Below, piece after piece: positions 35,263 to 48,083 of a stretch of 64,000 nucleotides of DNA. Made by a program: the position numbers and the translations under genes. This DNA comes from Moniliella sp. 'wahieum' (taxonomy: Eukaryota > Basidiomycota > Moniliellomycetes > Moniliellales > Moniliellaceae), in contig RSEE01000002.1 of the NCBI GenBank assembly GCA_003971905.1, positions 992,001 through 1,056,000 on the forward strand, written 5' to 3'. Below the pieces are notes generated by a model. That model was not told the DNA's origin and did not search any database. It saw only the letters and a list, made by a program, of their open reading frames with translations. Every line of letters begins with the position of its first letter. Within the stretch, counting starts at the first letter, position 1.

Positions 35263-35535
35263 TTAGTTCACTTCAGCACGGCCATAAGCGTCTTGGCTTC
35301 CCGCTTGGCGCGAGCCATGGCCTTCGCATGATTCCCGGAGAGGACACGCAGGACCCGCAAGCAGTTGGAGGGTGGAAATGTAGGCCAGAGGGCCCAATAG
35401 GTGGATGATGGCGATGAATATGTGCTGCAGCAGCGGCTGGCTGGCTTGGTGATGGGGTGAAGCGTGGCGGCTACCAGACCCGGCTGGGTCGGCGTCCCGC
35501 GCGGCCATTGGTACTCGCCGGGTCAGCCTGCCCAT
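35263..35535 (-). CDS. Possible small single-pass membrane protein
   Basis: A minus-strand frame has a hydrophobic helix, HIFIAIIHLLGPLAYISTLQ. An adjacent frame continues as a basic amphipathic tail (NHAKAMARAKREAKTLMAVL) and stops at 35268. Together these would give a mitochondrial- or ER-type small membrane protein if one base is missing near 35345. No family recognised. Confidence 0.3.
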   Translation of the reverse strand: MGRLTRRVPMAARDADPAGSGSRHASPHHQASQPLLQHIFIAIIHLLGPLAYISTLQLLAGPACPLRESCEGHGSRQAGSQDAYGRAEVN

Positions 35536-35753
35536 CAGGCTAGCTGCCCAATATAAAGCAAGGTGCGGTGCAGCGGCGGAAGGGGTAGGCGGAATGACAC
35601 AGCTGATGTAACTGCATAGCCCCAGCCAACGAAAAAATTTGGAGGCCCATGCATGATGAAACCTGTGGCCTCAGGGCATCATGTGACCCATTCTGTCCTC
35701 CCGCTCTTCCCTTTCCATTCTCCTTCCTGTCACCGCCGCCACAACTGTACACT

Positions 35754-37047
<1,294 letters not shown>

Positions 37048-37459
37048 AAAGCTCGCATTCTCATGCGCGCCACGACGAAGGAATGGCTTTGATCCCCCTC
37101 ACATATTCACGTCCCTAATGCACCCTTGTGGAACGTGCTGTATATAAAGTGGCAGTAGCGGAGCGCAAGAGCATTTTGGCACGGCGATGCCCATGCCCAT
37201 CTCAGTCCGTGCACCGTCAGGGTGGTGTTCGACGAGGAGCGGGTGGGCTGAAGCGCCGGGGCGAGGTGTCACATGCTATTCCCTGTGGTCCTGTGTGGCT
37301 GCCAAAAGACCATTGAATATTGAAGGCCGACAATCGCGTCGCGTGGGAGGGCGGAACGCGCGGCGGAATTGGGTGTGGGAGCGGATGCCAGCAGCTCGTG
37401 CTGAGCATGGCCAGGAGGAATGCTCATCCCCAACTGCTCTGCCCCGCCTCGCGATCGCC
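37048..37459. other. Intergenic with possible promoter of the SWI3-like gene
   Basis: GC-rich spacer. TATATAA occurs at about 37140-37146, roughly 315 bp upstream of the next start; its role is uncertain. Confidence 0.4.
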
Positions 37460-40400
37460 ATGGCAAGCGACCCCAGTGCGGCTGACGCTGACGCCGGCCC
37501 GCCGCCGATGGCCACAACACCGCCGCTGCTGCTGCCCGCACTGCGTGTGACGGGCGCGCCCGACCCAGACCAACTCTACGACACCGAGTGGCACCGCCGC
37601 CTCCAAGTCCTCTCCGCCCCCCTCGCAGCCCAGCTCGGCAGCGTCGATGGCGCCGCCCTACGCCCACCGGCCGCCTCACTGGCGGACCTGCCGGCGTTGT
37701 ACCAGATTCAGCTCTTCCAGGAGCATGTGCTCGGCATGGATGCTCCGCGCCCCGCCAACCCCGACGCGTCTGAGTCTGCTGCACGCCACCCTACCGCCTA
37801 CCGGCTTGGTGCTTCCGACTGCCGCCCGACGCGCGCTCAGAGCAGGCCCTACACGCCCTGCTTCTCTGTCCTCCAGCAGTATGCCCGCTTCGTCCCTTCA
37901 ACCGGAGAGGACATCCTGGAACCTGCTCGCCGACCCTTCTACGCCTCCGTCTTGGCCACCGCACGCGCCCAGCTCAAAGCCCAGGGCATTCTCCCCTCCA
38001 TCTTAGTCTTTGCCCCACCCGAATGGCCTGAGGAAAAGAAGGCGCAGGCCAAGAGCTGGTCTGACTTTCTTGAACGTACGCACTGCTTCCCTCTAACCCC
38101 TTTGTACTGTTTGGTGGGGCTAACCTCCATACTCATTCTGCTTCTTAGTTGACTGGACGACGGACCGTGCCTCGGCCACCCACATCTTAAGAGACACGAT
38201 TCCTGGAGAAGAGAAAATTGAAGGCCACCAGGCATACCGTACTGTGGTGGTCGATGGTCCCAAAGCACTGTTGCATTTTTACGGGCGGCCCGGCTCGTAT
38301 GATCGCTGGGTGATCAACAGGACCGATTTGGCCCCTCCCTCAGGGGAAGTGCCTCCCCGTGTCCAACCTATGCGAGGGCGCGAGACAAGTTTGGCATGGC
38401 TTGAGAAGAGTGCATTGTACAACGAAATCTTGGACGAAGAGGACTTCGACCTTCCTCCTGCTTCTTCCGCCGCCGACCCCCATGCGGAGCTAAGTGTTTC
38501 CGATGCTGCTGCCCATGGTACCAAGCGCCTGCCTGATGAGCTCGATACGCCAGAGGGAGCAAGTATTAAAAAGGTGCGTCTGGAGATGGAGCCAACGCCT
38601 ATGCCAGAAAGTGCAAGTGGCACCCCACCCGCGCACCCTTTGCCTTCATCAACTCTCCCTACGTCCGCCGCTCCTACATCCCACCAAGAGAGCACGCAGG
38701 ACATTCCACCCGCTGGAGATACGCAGGACATTCCCACCACTGGAGATACGCAGGATATTCCCACCACTGGAGATACGCAGGATATTCCCACCACTGGAGA
38801 TGCGCCGGATATTCCCCTCCCTGAAGGTACCGAGGTCATCCGCCCTCCCGGGGAGGAGTTCGTTTGCCTGTCCAGGCTGCCTGGTTTTCTCTGCAGCGCA
38901 TCCATCCCATTGAGAGACGTTCTTTCCCGGAATTCTTCACAGGTCAAAACCGAAGCAAGACGAGCGGGGTGTACAAGCAGTACCGTGACTTTATGGTGTG
39001 CACGTACCGCCTTAACCCATTGGAATACCTTACGTTACCGCTTGCCGTCGCAACTTGCGTGGGGACGTGTGCACTCTCCTGCGGATCCATAAATTCTTGG
39101 ACCAATGGGGCGTGATCAACCATCAAGCTCTGCCTGACTCGCGGCCACAACGATTAGCCCCCCCTTTGTCGACCACTTCCGTATCACGGTGGATGTGGAT
39201 CGTGGCTGGGTCCCGCCCAAGCTGCCCCTTTCCAGACGGCGCGTCCCCAGACCGCACGAACCCGAGTGGACATCGAGTCGTTTGCCAAGGGGCTGGATGT
39301 CACTGACTGCTGCGCCGGAAAAGGGCGCCCCCAGAACGGGGACATTGCACCCGCCTGTTCGCCCTATGGTGCGGTTCACTTGCGATACGTGCGGGGTAGA
39401 TTGTACCCGAACACGGTATATGCTACTGCACCCCTCCAAGGAGGAGGAAGGAAGCTCGTGGTGTACTCTATGCTACGAGGCAGGGCGTTTTCCTTCCTCT
39501 GTGGGGTGGGGCGATCTGCTTCGAACCGAATTCGACCCTTTAATCCACAGGAAGGCGCACACGCTCTTTGGCGAGCTCCTCATCAGCCTCGGATGATTGG
39601 TCGGAGATGGAAACGTTGTTCCTCCTTCGTGCTGTGCGTGCACATGGCATTAATTGGGACGCGGTGTCCAATACGGTGGGTACTCGTTCGCCTCAAGAAT
39701 GCGCGCTCAAGTTCTTGAAGATGCCGTTGGAGGATCAGTTTTTGAACGAGATGGAACCTAATAAAGCGGGGAAACTGAATCGGGCGCAGCATCACGCCAC
39801 CCGTGCTGGGCCCATATGGGTTGACCGGACAAGGCCGGTTTGCTGCTCCTTTCAACAATACGGACAGCCCTGTGTTGTCCGTCTTGGCCGTCTTATCCTC
39901 TTTGGTTCCATCGGACGTGGTGCAGCATGCTACTGGGCGTGCCCTTGCTGCGCTGGAGAAAATTATCACCAAGGGAACGGAACAACGGGCTGAGCAGATG
40001 GAAGCCAAGGCAAGGCCCATGCTCTTGCCCAGAAGAAGGAACAAGCTAAAACCAGCTCCGAAGCCAACGGCCGGAAGAAAGAAAGCACTGCTGAAGCCCA
40101 GACCGGTGATCAGTCCAAAGATGAGCCTAAGGATGGGAAATGGGTCCCTCCAAGGGAGAAGAGAGCGGCTCTGGCGAACACACATCTGGAGGCGATCCAG
40201 AAAATAAGCAAGAGCATGGTAAGGAGCCTGCTCAACCGAGCCAAACTGAAGATGAAAGTACCATGGACAAGCCCGAGTCAGGGCCGGCTGGTCATCTTGC
40301 CTCAGAGGTTACTCCTCAAACTGCTTCCACCAAAGACGGCGCAGAGCCAGCTTCATCCGTGGGGAAGATGGCCCTAGCCGCAGTGTGCCTGCCGGTGAAA

Positions 40401-41176
40401 AAGGTTCATTGGAACCTGGTGTATCGGCGCCCAAATCGCCCGAAAAGGAAAACGAGGCATCTCTACAGGCAAACGGAGTCGTCAAGGAAAAGGATTCAAG
40501 CGCCTCCTTGGACGACAAGGCAGCGGGAGCAGTGGGTCAATATGTACGTTCGCCTCACTCCCGAAGAATTACGGGCACGGGAGAACTTGAGGGATGTGGT
40601 GGAGGCGCACACGGAGCGCTTCGACACCTACCTCAATGACTTTGAAGCGTATGAGGCCCGCTTGGGAGAAAAGCGGCAGCAGCTGGCCAAGAGACGATCT
40701 GAGCTGTATGCGGAACGGCTCGCGGTTCAGTCGCAAGTGTTGCAGCTAGCTAGTATGGTTGAACGACACCATCAGCAAGCCCAAGCGCCCCGCTTGTGTC
40801 CTCGCCTGCCTTGGCGCCTCCTGGCCAGTCTGCTCCCTCACCACAGCCCCAGTTGGGGCGTGAGCTTGCAAACGAGGCGGAACCTGGGGTAGAGCCCGAA
40901 TCGCAGACCCAGACGCAACTCGAGAGCGAATCTCCACAGAACGGACTCTCTGGCACAGTTGAACCCCTCGCTCTGACTCGTCTTCTTCTCCCGACGATGC
41001 AGAAGATGAGGGCTTCGAGGATGACCCAGCGACACAGGAGGCGTCACAGGCTGACGGTCAACTGGAACCTGACGCAACGCAGGCCGACGAGACGCAGGAC
41101 GACCCAGGCCGACGAGACGCAGGCAGACGAGTCGCTGGCTCCTTCCTCCTGGACGGGAGATGGGACGCCTGCGTAA
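37460..41176 (+). CDS. SWI3/RSC8/SMARCC-type chromatin-remodelling subunit
   Basis: Scaffold subunit of a SWI/SNF-class complex. Start [15 protein letters not shown]. The N-terminal SMARCC module ends FLE and continues, after a 73-nt intron (38076-38148), as [14 protein letters not shown]...[20 protein letters not shown] low-complexity linker holds a 9-aa repeat. The SWIRM domain (about 38870-39140) has [39 protein letters not shown] and [12 protein letters not shown] CxxC...CxxC finger follows ([22 protein letters not shown]). The SANT domain (about 39590-39740) reads [20 protein letters not shown]. Then comes [14 protein letters not shown], and a C-terminal coiled coil with [20 protein letters not shown] and [19 protein letters not shown]. 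The tail is acidic. At least eight frame breaks. SWI/SNF versus RSC membership cannot be decided. Confidence 0.93.
38694..38828 (+). repeat. 27-bp tandem repeat, in-frame (TQDIPTTGD)n
   Basis: Four near-identical units and one degenerate fifth, starting at 38694, 38721, 38748, 38775 and 38802. Each encodes nine residues in the linker between the N-terminal module and SWIRM. Confidence 0.95.
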
Positions 41177-41836
41177 TGCCGCGGTTTGTCGCACATTTCA
41201 ATACCTGAACTTGTTTTGTCTTTTTCATATGGAGTTCTGCCACAACTTGCGACACAGTGGCCGTTCACTTGACCGTAGTCCCACGTTTTAGTGAACCCCT
41301 GGATGTTGTAGAGGTGCAAGGCTGGCATAGACACTGGTTGTCTACTTGGGGATACCTTCTCTTGAATTCTTTTGTTTTGTCGAGTGTTGATGGCGAGCGT
41401 CTCGGTGGACTACATAGTAGTAGCGAGCTACACCAAGGCAGAGATACGGTAGCCAGCATTCTGTCGCCACAATGCGTCAGACTGGAGTGTGGACGGATCA
41501 TGCTCAGTTGGTCCTTTTATGGCTGTTCAACCACACATCACCTCCGTATTGATCAGGACTTGCTTATCGCTTTCATGCAAAAGGGTAATGCCGTCTATCA
41601 TCGTCCAGTCAGTTGAACGTTGAGGCGATGGTCGGCTGCCGCCTCGTTCAATGGAACTCGGATGGCTGTGCCAAAGAGTGCGTAGAACCATTCATTCACC
41701 TGCACTTGCCTATGCCGCCCACTGGAAATTGGTGAGGCACCAACGGGAAATGGCTAAGCAGTCAATATTCAATTTCCCTAGCGCAATGATTACGTCATCA
41801 TTCCACGTCATCTTGGGGCACCAAGCCGAGGAGCAG
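41177..41836. other. Intergenic, nothing recognised
   Basis: Unique DNA; one isolated AACGTT+G heptad near 41613-41625. Confidence 0.5.
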
Positions 41837-42470
41837 ATGTCGGATGCGAGGTCACAGTACCAGCACCACCATCACGATTGCGGCAACCACCATGACGCGC
41901 TCCCCCCGTGCGGCGGCCTCTTCGCCTGGGTTCTACTTGGACTTGTGTTCTGTGCGAGCAATGTTCAGGCCCAGGGTTTCTTCCAGCACATATTTGGTCA
42001 GCATGGTGGGCCCAGTGGTGCTGAGAAGGAACCCACTACGTCCGGCGATCCATCTTGGTTCCGCGAACGCGTTGACGCAGGTACGTTTGAATCTATGCTA
42101 CATCTCCCCTTACTCGGTCTGCATGGTTGTTCCGGATGATTCGTCGGCCATGCCTGTCCCGATTCGTCGCAGACTTGGTTGAGGCGCCGAAGTGTGATTC
42201 TATCAATAAAGCTTGGATGGTATGACTGACAATTGTGCTTTGCTCACAGCCAAATGCACATCTTACCTTTGTCCCGATACTCTTGCCTGCGTCCCGAACC
42301 CATCAGCATGCCCCTGTCCTTTTGCCGAACAGCAGCGGTGTATCTACTCGTCGGAGCCAGCCCCAGGTGAGGCGGCGCGCATCGATTCGGGAGGATACTT
42401 TTGTGTGCAAGCACCTGATTGCCATGCCGTCATGCTTGCCCAAGCTCTCACGCACAATCCGAGCCCTTAG
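41837..42470 (+). CDS. LCL2: LCL2-family secretory protein
   Basis: Small secreted/ER protein linked in yeast to chronological lifespan and ER-associated degradation. A hydrophobic signal segment (FAWVLLGLVFCASNVQA) is followed by mature GFFQHIFGQHGG, the family start. A 169-nt intron (42081-42249, GTACGT...CAG) restores WFRERVDA-AKCTSYLCPDTL. The Cys-rich core then reads ACVPNPSACPCPFAEQQRC and the protein ends after GGYFCVQAPDC, about 26 residues short of the stop at 42470. The Cys pattern (CxxYLCP..LACV....CPCP) is the family signature. The start is uncertain: the ATG at 41837 leaves a His-rich leader (YQHHHHDCGNHH); an ATG near 41893 in another frame would give a shorter signal peptide if one base is missing. 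Confidence 0.85.
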
Positions 42471-42639
42471 CCTCCGCTATTTCCCTTTCCCAATTAATCA
42501 CACCACATCTGCTCTTTGAGAGCTATCCAATCTGCAGCGCTCGCCTCTTTGATGAGAGTCACCCGGACCTCCGATTGCCCGAACTTAATCCTCAATTGTC
42601 CCTCTCCTCTCCCATATATAGTGAGATTCACGAGACAAC

Positions 42640-42865
42640 ATGTTCGGCCGTTCTGAATCGAAATGCCACGAGCATGGCTCCTTTTGGGAAGAAGAACGCA
42701 TGAGAGATCACTTATCCAGGTACTTCCACACTCTTATTGCGTCAGCTTCTATTTTGTCAGTCCTAACGTCTAAGCCGTTGTTGTGTTGCCTTATGGAGTT
42801 TTTGGTATACGAGAGTGCAGACATCCGCCTTAGGATCCGTCTGGGTGTGGATCATGTTGCTTTAA
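42640..42865 (+). CDS. Possible 56-aa two-exon protein
   Basis: ATATATA at 42614 lies about 26 bp before an ATG. Exon 1 (42640-42719) reads MFGRSESKCHEHGSFWEEER and continues MRDHLS. A 55-nt intron (42720-42774) has a GTACTT donor, a CTAAC branch site and a TAAG acceptor. Exon 2 ends in a Trp-rich hydrophobic stretch (LGSVWVWIMLL-stop). Consistent with a tail-anchored micro-protein; no family recognised. Chance splicing cannot be excluded. Confidence 0.35.
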
Positions 42866-43080
42866 AGGTGAGGCCATGACGCTGAAGGGGTATATAACAC
42901 AGGGGCCGCGGACCTGATCGATGCTCCATCTTTATTCTTGGGACTTAGGTCTACATGGGTGCACTGCCAACGAAGTACTGGAGCTGTCATTAATTGGCGT
43001 GCACATTACACCGACAATCGATCACCGGTCACTGATCATTCCGCCCCGCACCGGATTTTAAGCTGATTTTCTGTCGAACA

Positions 43081-43120
43081 TGGAACGTTGGACGTTGAAC
43101 GTTGAACGTTGAATGTTGAA
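43081..43120. repeat. AACGTTG heptad array
   Basis: Five register-locked units of AACGTT with a G spacer; two carry one substitution (GACGTT, AATGTT). It lies about 90 bp upstream of the TRM2-like start. Confidence 0.9.
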
Positions 43121-43211
43121 GTCAAGTACCAAGTGGCGCGAAGAAAAAGTGTCCTTCCGCTTGTCCAACTAAGGAAAGTATCTCCTTGTTCTCCACTACA
43201 ACCTATCCACC

Positions 43212-45080
43212 ATGACAAGCATTCGTGCATGGGCTACCCTCCCCACACACCTTGTGAGGCACACACGCCACTTATCCTCTTTTTTCGCCAATCTCGTCTG
43301 CCGAGAGAGACAAGGAGTCTGGCCTCTCGCGTGCGCCGGCGCCACCAAGCATCGAAACCCCGTTCTCGGCAGCCCGTCCGGACGCGGAACAGATCATGGG
43401 TGTTCCGGATCCCTCTGCCCCCAACCGCACTCCTTTGCGCAACTCTAACATTCGCACTCCTTTGCGCAAGTCTAACATTACTAAGCATACGAAAAAACGT
43501 CGTTCACCGTTCGTCTCCTCCAAGAAGGCCAAAATCATTGGTATCGATCCCGAAGAGCTGGAGGTGCAGCAGTTTTTGGGCCCTGAGGCGGTGGAGCGGC
43601 GTAGGTCGCCAAGTACAACCCAAGAGCATGTACATTCCATTGGACACACCTTTCAGGTCACTATTGAAAGGCTCACGCCGACCGGGTGCGGCCTTGCGCG
43701 AGATCCACTAAATGAGGATTGGGCCATCCTTGTTCCCAAGACGTTGCCCGGCGACAAATTGGTAGTGAGGGTCGTGCACAATTTGAGATGCATTCTAAAG
43801 CTCTCATCGAGGACATTTTGGTCCCTCTGAAATGCGTACCGAGACTCCCCTTTGTAAGAACTTCCACTCCTGCGGTGGATGCCAGTACCAGATGCTGTCC
43901 TATCCCCAACAACTTGATCTGAAACGCCAAGTGGTGGACAAGGCGTTTGCAAACTACAGTGGGTTGAAAGTCTCCCTCATCCCGCGGGCGGAGGAAACTT
44001 TGCCTTCACCTAAGGAATATGGCTATCGCACAAATTTTTACCTCACTTTGAGCTGCCTCCCAGAATACGCAAGTGGAGGGAACAAGAAACGCTCTACGCC
44101 AAGTTGTCCAAAAAGTCTTTGGACTTGTCGAACCCAGTTTACCCACCACCCCCGCCAGAACCATTTCCTATTGGGATGAGCGGAGATGATGGCTGCGTGA
44201 TGGATATTGATGACTGCCGTCTTGCGACTGATGCGATGAATCAATGCTGAAAGAGGTGCGGAAAGAGGTGCAGGACAAAATCCACCACTACCGTAATGGG
44301 GCGTCACTGTTGATACGGGATTCGCTGGTCCCTCCCAACTTGGACTCGGTTTCGAATGGGAACCACTCACCTCGCAAGTGGTAAACGGATCAAAAAAGGG
44401 GGTGTGGCGTATGAAAAAGTGGGTACTACGTGGTTCCATGTCCCGGCCAACGACTTTTTCCAGTTCAACCGTTCCATCCTCGTTCCCTTTGTCGAATACA
44501 TACGCAACGAGATTGTGCGCTGGAGGTCCACCCTCCCAGCGGCCCAGAGCGCCGAGCCAAGTTACCTGATTGACGCATACTGTGGGTCGGGACTGTTTGC
44601 GCTGACGCTGGCACCCATGTTCAAACAAGTGGCTGGGGTGGAAATCTCCTCAAAGGCAGTCGAATGTGCCGTGGAAAACGCGGCGGCCAACAACGTGCCA
44701 ACGTTACCTTTCAATTGGGCTCGGCCGAAAAGATTTTTGGCACCAAGCACATCAAAATGTTTGAACCGGAGAGGACTACGGTGGTGATTGACCCCCGCGA
44801 CGTGGCTCCGACCCAGTCTTCCTGAATCAACTACTCAAACTGCGCCCCAAATGATCATCTATGTATCTTGCAACGTGCATACCCAAGCTCGCGATGTGGG
44901 CTATCTCCTCAATCACGATCCCGCCTACTCGATCTTCTCCCTCCGTGGTGCCGACTTTTTCCCTCAGACCCAGTATGTTCATCCACTCGATGGGCATGGT
45001 CATTAACCATTTGTTATTGGTCATACTAACCCCTTTCTTGCAGCCATGTCGAGGGAATTTGCATACTGCACCGAGAATAA
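43212..45080 (+). CDS. TRM2: tRNA (uracil-5-)-methyltransferase, TRM2/TrmA family
   Basis: SAM-dependent enzyme that makes m5U54 in the tRNA T-loop. It begins MTSIRAWATLPTHLVRHTRH, a plausible mitochondrial presequence, then a Ser/Pro-rich stretch that continues in a shifted frame into SNITKHTKKRRSPFVSSKKA. The TRAM-like domain has FQVTIERLTPTGCGLARDP and IEDILVPLKC. A CxxC-type cluster follows in CKNFHSCGGCQYQMLSYPQQ. Motif I is YLIDAYCGSGLFALTLA, then VAGVEISSKAVECAVENAAA. The catalytic region DPPRRGSDPVFLNQLLKL is restored only if one C is added in a C-run, and IIYVSCNVHTQARD only if one A is added in an A-run. A 71-nt intron (44973-45043) precedes HHVEGICILHRE-stop. At least five breaks. 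Symbol by homology. Confidence 0.92.
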
Positions 45081-46271
45081 GGCCAGCCCACCCATAACCA
45101 TCCTCACCGTGCCATGCGCCCTACCCGCTTTTGCTCGGCTGGCTTTCCCTCTCTACCTGCAGGAGCAACGTACGGGAGTGTCCCACTGTGACCATAGGTT
45201 CCCTTACATCTGATCCAATCTGCTCTCGTATGCATCCACGAGGAACAGAGTGCAGGCCTGGGAAGCATTCCAGGAAGGCGGACCAGCTTTCGATGAGATA
45301 TGCATGCCCGGCAGTGGATGGCGGTGCATAAGAAATGGCCTATGCCGGGTATGGTGCTACAAACTGGGTTAGTGAGGCGGGGTGGTATGACAGCTCTGGC
45401 GTTCTGATAGTGGGGCGCGATGACTTTTCAACACCACGATGGCAGAGTTTCCCCCAAAGCAGAAGGCAAATGCTCATGCTTTGTAAAAAGTAGGAGGTCG
45501 CTCCCACTCAAAAATACAACCGTGTCTGCTGAAAAAGTCTTTGGTGCCATAGATGAAGCTAGCTAAGCTCTGATGCAGCAGGGCTAAAAAACTGGCCACT
45601 GGCAGGAATACAAACACCGTTTGAGGTCTACAGCCGGAGTGGAGGGACTTGGTAAATATAATCATGGCTCATCCTAAATCCACAGACAGATGGGTCTTCA
45701 TGAGGTCTTCATTTCTCTGTCCAACTCTAGAACTGAAGTCGCGTCGTATTTTCTTAACGGGGTCCTTTCCTGATCCAGTAAGTATTCCTTGCATCCGCAA
45801 ACCATGTTGACACCACAAAACCCTTATTCTTGGCTTGAAGTGCACCCTTGAATGCGTTTCGCCAACTCAGGACAGTGTCCAAGTTCGCTCCGAGAGTGTG
45901 GATACCTACCAAGCCCAAACCTCATATATAGTTTTTTATTTGGGGCCATCGACAACTGGTGGGACAATTACGATCGACCCCAGGGCTTCTGCGGTTCGGG
46001 AGCAGCAAAGGGTGCCTGTTCTCTTAGATGTCGAAGAAGGCAACGGTCATGAAGACGAGAGTAGTAAGGATGAGGTGCACAGGCGCGGCTGACGAAGGTG
46101 AGGAACTGTAACGGGTGCACTCCGGCAGCTTCAACTACGATACGACCTGGTTAGTTCATGGGCCGTTATCAGAAGGGCACTACTAACACAGCTACAACAG
46201 GCCAAATAGGGATATTGCGTGCAAAGAAAGGACATGGTGGCCGTCTCTTGTCCAAGAAAAAATAGATAGAG
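45081..46271. other. Intergenic, nothing recognised
   Basis: Spacer between convergent genes. Short open frames only; no arrays. Confidence 0.55.
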
Positions 46272-48083
46272 CTAAGGGCCCCAACTAGATCGCGGGGAAC
46301 GCGCTTGACGGTCCCTGTGGCCCCGAATGGAATGATCGCGCCGCAGCTGGTCCCGCCTGGAACCGTGGCTTGAGCGCGCATCGTACCCTCTGGACTCTGA
46401 ACGGTATCCCGGACCGACGGAAGAACGGTCATACTCCCCAGGTGAAGGAGGAGAAAGCATATCGCTCGCCCTTCGTTTCTTGGCCAAGTCAGGACCCAGA
46501 GAGCTATGCTTGCGCTTCGTAGGACGCTCGTCCTCTATCCGACGTGGAGGGGCCTCCGACGAACTTTCATCCAAGGCGGGAGAATTGTTCTGGACGAGCT
46601 TGTTGAAGAGGTCACGCATCTTACTTGGCTGAACCTGGGAGCATCAATCATGTTAAGCTTCCACCCTAACAAGAGATGAATGGGAATGGGGGACGTACCT
46701 CGGAAGGCCAAAAGTAGGATGCAAACGTCACAGGTGACGCTCAAGTTTTTGACGTTGAGCGCGCGACTGAGTCTGGGACTGGGTCTTGACCAAGCGATCG
46801 ATCTGTTTTCCGATTGCAGCGAGCGCAAGCTTAAGAATCGGCACTGTGTGTTCGCGATCCATCGGGTCGAGTCCATTCCGTAGACGTTTGAGATGCTTGC
46901 GACAGGGACGAAGGAGTTCTTTGCATTGCGCTTCATCCATATCGTCATCTTCATCCTCCTCTTCCTCTTCTTCCGAGTCAGAGTAATCCAGCGATACGCC
47001 CCCTGGACCGACGGAGGCACGGGCTGGGAATCCCTCACTCATGGAAAAATCCGACGCATCAGCAACCACGGCCTTGAGATGATCATCGTGTTCCCGCAAA
47101 ACCTTGAGCAGATAATCTGCCCTCCGCACGAGGTGGACTGAGCTGGGAATGGCCTTGACTTTGGACCAGTCATCGCCAGACTGAATGGCTGGGGCGGGGC
47201 TGTCCTTAGCTTTGTGTTTTTCCTTCTTGGCTTCCTCCACTTTCTTATTTCTCTCCTTTTCTTCCATCAAGAAGAATTTGCCTGTCAGCTTAAGACCCGG
47301 ATCGGCTTCGACTTGCTCCCACGAGCCCAAGCCATAGCGGTAGCACCCGATAAGCAGGTGGGCGTCATCCTCGGCACTCCAGGGCACAGACCAGTTCATG
47401 GTCGTCTTGAGCGACTTGGCCGGCACGCGCCACGCATTCTGTTCCTCCTCGTCTAGTGGGTCCAGCGTCTCGCCCAAGAGGCGAAGGTCGTTGTGGCGAA
47501 TGACCGTCGTCTCGGCATTGATCTTGTCGACGCCATGAAACTTGACTAGGACAGCCTTCTGTCGCAGTTTGGATACATCCTCACCGCGTGCTAGCATCGC
47601 GCGCAGCTGGCGGTCGTGGGCTTGAACAGCCGCCGTGCAGATCGCAAGGAGGTCGGCCGTGGTGCGCATGACAACGGCCTTGTTCTTACCTTGCAGACGG
47701 GCCTCCTCCACCAGCTGATCATAGCGGTAGCCGGGGTCGCCCCACTTGTGCACGCCACGGAGGAGTGTACGAATGTCGCGATCGTTGATCTCCATCGACT
47801 TTTCCGCAGCCGACTTGAGCTTGCGCCGGGGCACGGGTGCAGACGTTGGTTTGCTGGGGGCAGAGGAGGCGGCGGCGGCAGGCGGATCGGCGAGGCTGGC
47901 GCTGCGGCTGCGGCTAGGGTGGGGGCTGCTGCTGCCTCGACGGCTGGGTTCAGGCTCGGGCGAGGCAGCAGCGGACTCGGTGCCCTCCGAGTCGGAGGCG
48001 AAGATGGGCATGGGGGCGGCGGTGGTGGGAGGGGCAGAGGTGGGGATGGTGGCGGCCCGAGCAAAGAGGATAGGATGGGGCAC
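46272..48083 (-). CDS. CHD1 C-terminal module as a separate protein
   Basis: Matches the region of chromatin remodeller CHD1 after the ATPase: NDRDIRTLLRGVHKWGDPGY and KNKAVVMRTTADLLAICTAA (SANT/SLIDE-type DNA-binding part), KAVLVKFHGVDKINAETTVI, NWSVPWSAEDDAHLLIGCYR, YGLGSWEQVEADPGLKLTGK, and the C-terminal helical domain CKELLRPCRKHLKRLRNGLD with AAIGKQIDRLV. A 1-nt deletion at about 46729 (HLWTFASYFWPSE) and a 64-nt intron (46635-46698) lead to the tail VQPSKMRDLFNKL ending RSPRSSWGP. The N-terminus is a Ser/Ala/Pro-rich leader (MPHPILFARAATIPTSAPPT). No chromodomain or helicase is encoded upstream: the next gene, in the opposite direction, starts about 1 kb away. Start at 48083 is the first ATG in an otherwise long open frame. 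Confidence 0.88.

Noticed and set aside
44760-44860. UGA reassignment or programmed frameshift in TRM2
   Set aside because: Adding one base to a C-run and one to an A-run restores the catalytic motifs exactly; several intact genes end normally in TGA, TAA or TAG.
46535-47038. Separate 167-aa minus-strand gene inside the CHD1-like gene
   Set aside because: It is a shadow frame; the conserved CHD1 C-terminal reading occupies the main frame and splices at 46698/46635.
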